A stretch of 45,545 nt of DNA from NCBI GenBank assembly GCA_947631785.1, contig CANRMR010000013.1, forward strand, positions 1 through 45,545, in the 5' to 3' direction. Source of the stretch: an uncultured Clostridia bacterium. GTDB lineage: Bacteria; Bacillota; Clostridia; TANB77; CAG-508. This document shows positions 42,239 to 45,545 of the stretch, in pieces. Below the pieces are notes generated by a model. It ran no database searches. It worked only from the letters and a program-made list of their open reading frames with translations, and had not been told where the DNA came from. Made by a program: the position numbers and the translations under genes. The stretch's first letter is position 1, and the number at the start of each line of letters is the position of its first letter.

Positions 42239-42925
42239 TTACTCTGCTATTTTCATATACTTTGAATCAATTATTCCATTATATTTTGGAATTTTAATAT
42301 TTTCTGTTTTTTTAACTTCTGCCTTTATTCCATAATCTTGCAAATATTTTATAAATCCACCATTTCTATTTATTGCTCCATATAGCATTTCAGGATTTCC
42401 TATTGCAAGTACAGTAAATGGTGTTCCAATTTTATTTCCATCAATTAAAATAACATTTCCATCACAAGAGATAAAACTTGTACTTATCATTCTTTGATTA
42501 TTTATTGATATTGCTTCTGCTCCTGCATTTTTTAGCTCATTTACTATCATTATTAAATCTTCTTGATGAATTAAATCTTTACCGTCTTCTAAATTTATTG
42601 TAATTCCATTTCCTGTAACTTCAGTAATTCCTAATAAAATATTTGCCTCACTTAAGCTTTTTTCCATATCTTTTGCATTTTCATCATTTTGAACAGCACT
42701 TTGTCTTAAACTTTCTAATTGTTTTTCTGCTTTTGTTAAATTTTCATATGTTACATCATATTTTTCCTTCCACTTTAATACCTGATCTCTTAGTCCATTT
42801 TCTGCTCTTGCTTGTCCAACTGTTTCTGTTGCTTTATTTACAGTATTTACTTGTAAAACAATTCCAAGCGTTAATAAAAAACACATAAATCCTAATGTTA
42901 TAGCAACTTGCATTTTCTTATTCAT
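42239..42925 (-). CDS. DUF881 family protein
   Basis: LIMIVNELKNAGAEAISINNQRMI. Confidence 0.92.
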   Translation of the reverse strand: MNKKMQVAITLGFMCFLLTLGIVLQVNTVNKATETVGQARAENGLRDQVLKWKEKYDVTYENLTKAEKQLESLRQSAVQNDENAKDMEKSLSEANILLGITEVTGNGITINLEDGKDLIHQEDLIMIVNELKNAGAEAISINNQRMISTSFISCDGNVILIDGNKIGTPFTVLAIGNPEMLYGAINRNGGFIKYLQDYGIKAEVKKTENIKIPKYNGIIDSKYMKIAE

Positions 42926-42941
42926 CCATCTACGCCCCTTT

Positions 42942-43745
42942 TTAATTTATTTTTTCTCTAAAAAAGCCTGCTCTATCATTTTTTAAATATTGTTCATTTA
43001 AGAAAATTTCACCTGCAACACCTTTTTCACTTTGCAAATATCCCTTTAAATAAGATATTTTCATATTCATATCAGATAAAGTACCTAAATATACTACTTT
43101 TGATTCTGTTTCTAAATATAAAGTATAATTACTAGTATCACTTACATCTATCTTTGTTATAAATTCTGTTATTTGATTACTATTTGCTATTTCCATAATG
43201 TTTAAAACAACCTGTAATTTATCTAAATCTTCTTCTAGTAACTGTTTTCCTTCTGTAATATCTTCTTCTTTACTTGTAAATCCTGTAATAATTGGAAGAT
43301 ATATGTTTTCTGTATTCTTTTCTAAAATATAACCTTGATTATTAATATAAGCATATGTACCATCTAATTGCATTAAAAAGGTTGCTTTTCTTTCTTTTAT
43401 CTCTATTTCTATTTTATCTGGCAATATTCTATATACTTGTACATTTTCAATATATGGGTTTTGGCATATTTTTTCTTTAATTTTATTTTTAGAATATTTA
43501 TATATATTTTCTCCTTCTTGTACTTGAGATAAATAAATAATTTCTTCTTGACTTATTTTTTCATTTCCACTAACTTTTATTTCCTTTATATTAAATATAG
43601 GTGATGTAATAAAAAATATAAGTACTGTAAGTAAAATGCCAAACAATATAATCCATTTTATAATTTTCATAACTATTTTTTTTGTTTTACTATTCTTTTT
43701 TGGGGCAGCTTTTTCTACTGCCCTTTTTTTATTTTTATTATTCAT
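42942..43745 (-). CDS. divIB: Cell division protein FtsQ/DivIB (POTRA)
   Basis: FNIKEIKVSGNEKISQEEIIYLSQVQEGENIY. Confidence 0.88.
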   Translation of the reverse strand: MNNKNKKRAVEKAAPKKNSKTKKIVMKIIKWIILFGILLTVLIFFITSPIFNIKEIKVSGNEKISQEEIIYLSQVQEGENIYKYSKNKIKEKICQNPYIENVQVYRILPDKIEIEIKERKATFLMQLDGTYAYINNQGYILEKNTENIYLPIITGFTSKEEDITEGKQLLEEDLDKLQVVLNIMEIANSNQITEFITKIDVSDTSNYTLYLETESKVVYLGTLSDMNMKISYLKGYLQSEKGVAGEIFLNEQYLKNDRAGFFREKIN

Positions 43746-43812
43746 CCCGAATTATATTTTCTTTACTTAAATTAATTTTTGTATTTTTCTTTTGCTTTTT
43801 TTTCTTTGCCAT

Positions 43813-45069
43813 CTATTCACCTTCTTTTATAACTATTTTTGCGCCCAAATCATTTAGTTTCTGATCTAAATTTTCATATCCTCTTAATATATATCCTATA
43901 TTTTCTACTTTTGTTTTTCCTCTAGCCACAAGTCCTGCTAAAATAAGTGCTGCTCCCCCTCTTAAATCGGTAGCACTAACTGTAGCATTAGACAGCCTTT
44001 TTCCTCCTTTTATAACTGCTGTTCTACCTTCTATTGTTATTTTTGCTCCCATTCTTTTAAGTTCAGACATATATTTAAATCTACTTTCAAATATATTTTC
44101 AGTTATAATGGAGGTACCTTTTGCAAAGCAAAGCATTGCAGAAAATACAGATTGCATATCTGTTGGAAAACCTGGATATGGCATTGTTTTAATATCTACT
44201 GCTTTCAATTTTTTTGGTGCTTCTAATATAATAGATGTATCTTTTATTTCTATTTTGCAACCTGTTTCTTCCAATTTATGAAGTACAGGTGCTAAATGGT
44301 CTGGTTTTACATCTTTCAAAAACATTTTTCCACCAGTTGCAGCACACATACAAAGTAATGTTCCAGCTTCAATTCTATCTGGCATAATTTTGTAACTAAC
44401 ATCTTTTAGTCTTTTTACTCCTTGTACTTTTATAATATTAGTACCTGCTCCTGTTACTTTTGCACCCATTCTATTTAAAAACTTTTGCAAATCTACTATT
44501 TCTGGTTCCATAGCTGCATTTTTAATAACTGTTTCTCCATCAGCAAATATTGCAGCTAAAATGCTATTTTCCGTTGCTCCAACACTTGGAAAATCAAGTT
44601 GTATCTCTGCAGAAGTTATTTTATCACTTTGGCAATGAATAAATCCTGCTTCTTCTTCAATATTTACTCCTAATTTTTCAAATGCTTTTAAATGTAAATC
44701 AATTGGTCTTGAACCAATATCACAACCACCTGGATAAGAAAATGTAGCCTTTTGAAACCTTGCAATAAGTGCTCCTGCAATAATTACAGATGAACGCATT
44801 TGTCTCATTAAATCTTCTGGTATTTCCCATCTTTTTATATTTTTTGAGTCAATTATTATTTTACCACTATTATGCTTAATTTTGCAACCCAATTTCTTTA
44901 ATATTTCTAACATTTTTTGTGTATCATGAATATTAGGTACATTATATAGTTTCGTAACACCACCATTTAGAATACTTGCAGCAATAATTGGTAAAGATGC
45001 ATTTTTAGAACCTGAAACATAGCTTTCCCCTTCTAGCTTTCTGCCTCCTTCTATTATGTAGCTTTTCAT
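43813..45069 (-). CDS. murA: UDP-N-acetylglucosamine 1-carboxyvinyltransferase
   Basis: GGRKLEGESYVSGSKNASLPIIAAS, MPYPGFPTDMQ. Confidence 0.95.
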   Translation of the reverse strand: MKSYIIEGGRKLEGESYVSGSKNASLPIIAASILNGGVTKLYNVPNIHDTQKMLEILKKLGCKIKHNSGKIIIDSKNIKRWEIPEDLMRQMRSSVIIAGALIARFQKATFSYPGGCDIGSRPIDLHLKAFEKLGVNIEEEAGFIHCQSDKITSAEIQLDFPSVGATENSILAAIFADGETVIKNAAMEPEIVDLQKFLNRMGAKVTGAGTNIIKVQGVKRLKDVSYKIMPDRIEAGTLLCMCAATGGKMFLKDVKPDHLAPVLHKLEETGCKIEIKDTSIILEAPKKLKAVDIKTMPYPGFPTDMQSVFSAMLCFAKGTSIITENIFESRFKYMSELKRMGAKITIEGRTAVIKGGKRLSNATVSATDLRGGAALILAGLVARGKTKVENIGYILRGYENLDQKLNDLGAKIVIKEGE

Positions 45070-45137
45070 AAAAAATTCACCTTCCTTTATGTAGTATATT
45101 TTATGTTCTACATAAAATAAAGGTGAATATGTGTATT

Positions 45138-45545
45138 TTAATTTAACCTTTTTTTATTATTTGATTTTAATTCTTTATTTTTATCTTTTACATTTTTTCT
45201 AGTATATAATCTCTTTTCATCTTCACTTAATTGTTCATATTCTTGTCTTGTTAATTCTTGTTTTCTAGTTTGTACTGCAAAGTAGGTTTGTGCTAATGCT
45301 ATTGCCTTTTTTCTACTATCTCCATTTTGTGCAATTAAGTAACATGCATACCTCGTTAATTTTATATCTCCTATATCTTTATTTGTAGCTCCTGCTTTTA
45401 CGATTTTGCCAACGTCGGCAAAATGGTCATAAACACTAACATTACTGTTTTTACAAGCTTCTTTTGCTCTTTCAATTACTTGTTCAAAGCGTCTCCATTG
45501 TTTATACTCTAATACAATCATTAGTTCTCTAGCATACCAAAATTC
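45138..45545 (-). CDS. DinD-like protein (N-terminus beyond window; short C-terminus)
   Basis: FWYARELMIVLEYKQWRRFEQVIERAKEACKNS...DHFADVGKIV...LTRYACYLIAQNGDSRKKAIALAQTYFAVQTRKQE. Confidence 0.8.
   Translation of the reverse strand, partial: EFWYARELMIVLEYKQWRRFEQVIERAKEACKNSNVSVYDHFADVGKIVKAGATNKDIGDIKLTRYACYLIAQNGDSRKKAIALAQTYFAVQTRKQELTRQEYEQLSEDEKRLYTRKNVKDKNKELKSNNKKRLN

Overview
The window is AT-rich DNA from a spore-forming clostridial-type Firmicute, with most genes on the minus strand. Recognisable blocks are spoIIGA-sigE-sigG-ymxH; murA-divIB-DUF881x2-sbp-ftsA-ftsZ; pheS-pheT behind a T-box; ruvA-rarA; and rimO, deoD, ppaC, murI, alr, cdaA, truA and comEC. There are also two toxin-antitoxin-type pairs (HicAB, HEPN/MNT) and an accessory region (about 8.2-22 kb) of prepilin-like genes.

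Main discovery: eight genes are split by apparent frameshifts, 11 sites in total: truA x2, a 45-aa ORF, a TSUP permease, an XRE regulator, comEC x3, a LamG prepilin, ppaC and sigG. All 11 have the same form. A zero-frame CGG codon is followed by a continuation in the +1 frame, so ...NNN-C-GGN-NNN... has to be read as NNN-Gly(GGN)-NNN. I found no other kind of indel in recognisable genes. My scan of the intact recognisable genes found no zero-frame CGG, while CGG is common there in other phases (NNC|GGN, NCG|GNN). This suggests pervasive +1 recoding at CGGN (quadruplet decoding as Gly, or skipping of an unassigned or hungry CGG) rather than random pseudogenes. Motif-specific sequencing error must still be excluded.

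Second system: two prepilin-like proteins carry C-terminal variable regions with the signature of a diversity-generating retroelement. Seventeen codons differ, only at positions 1 and 2, with every third base (C/T) conserved. A MutS-like small gene lies next to one of them; no RT or TR is in the window. The same loci carry dinucleotide microsatellites, variable-stem palindromic repeats that encode prepilin leader sequence, and a predicted slipped-strand phase switch for the LamG prepilin.
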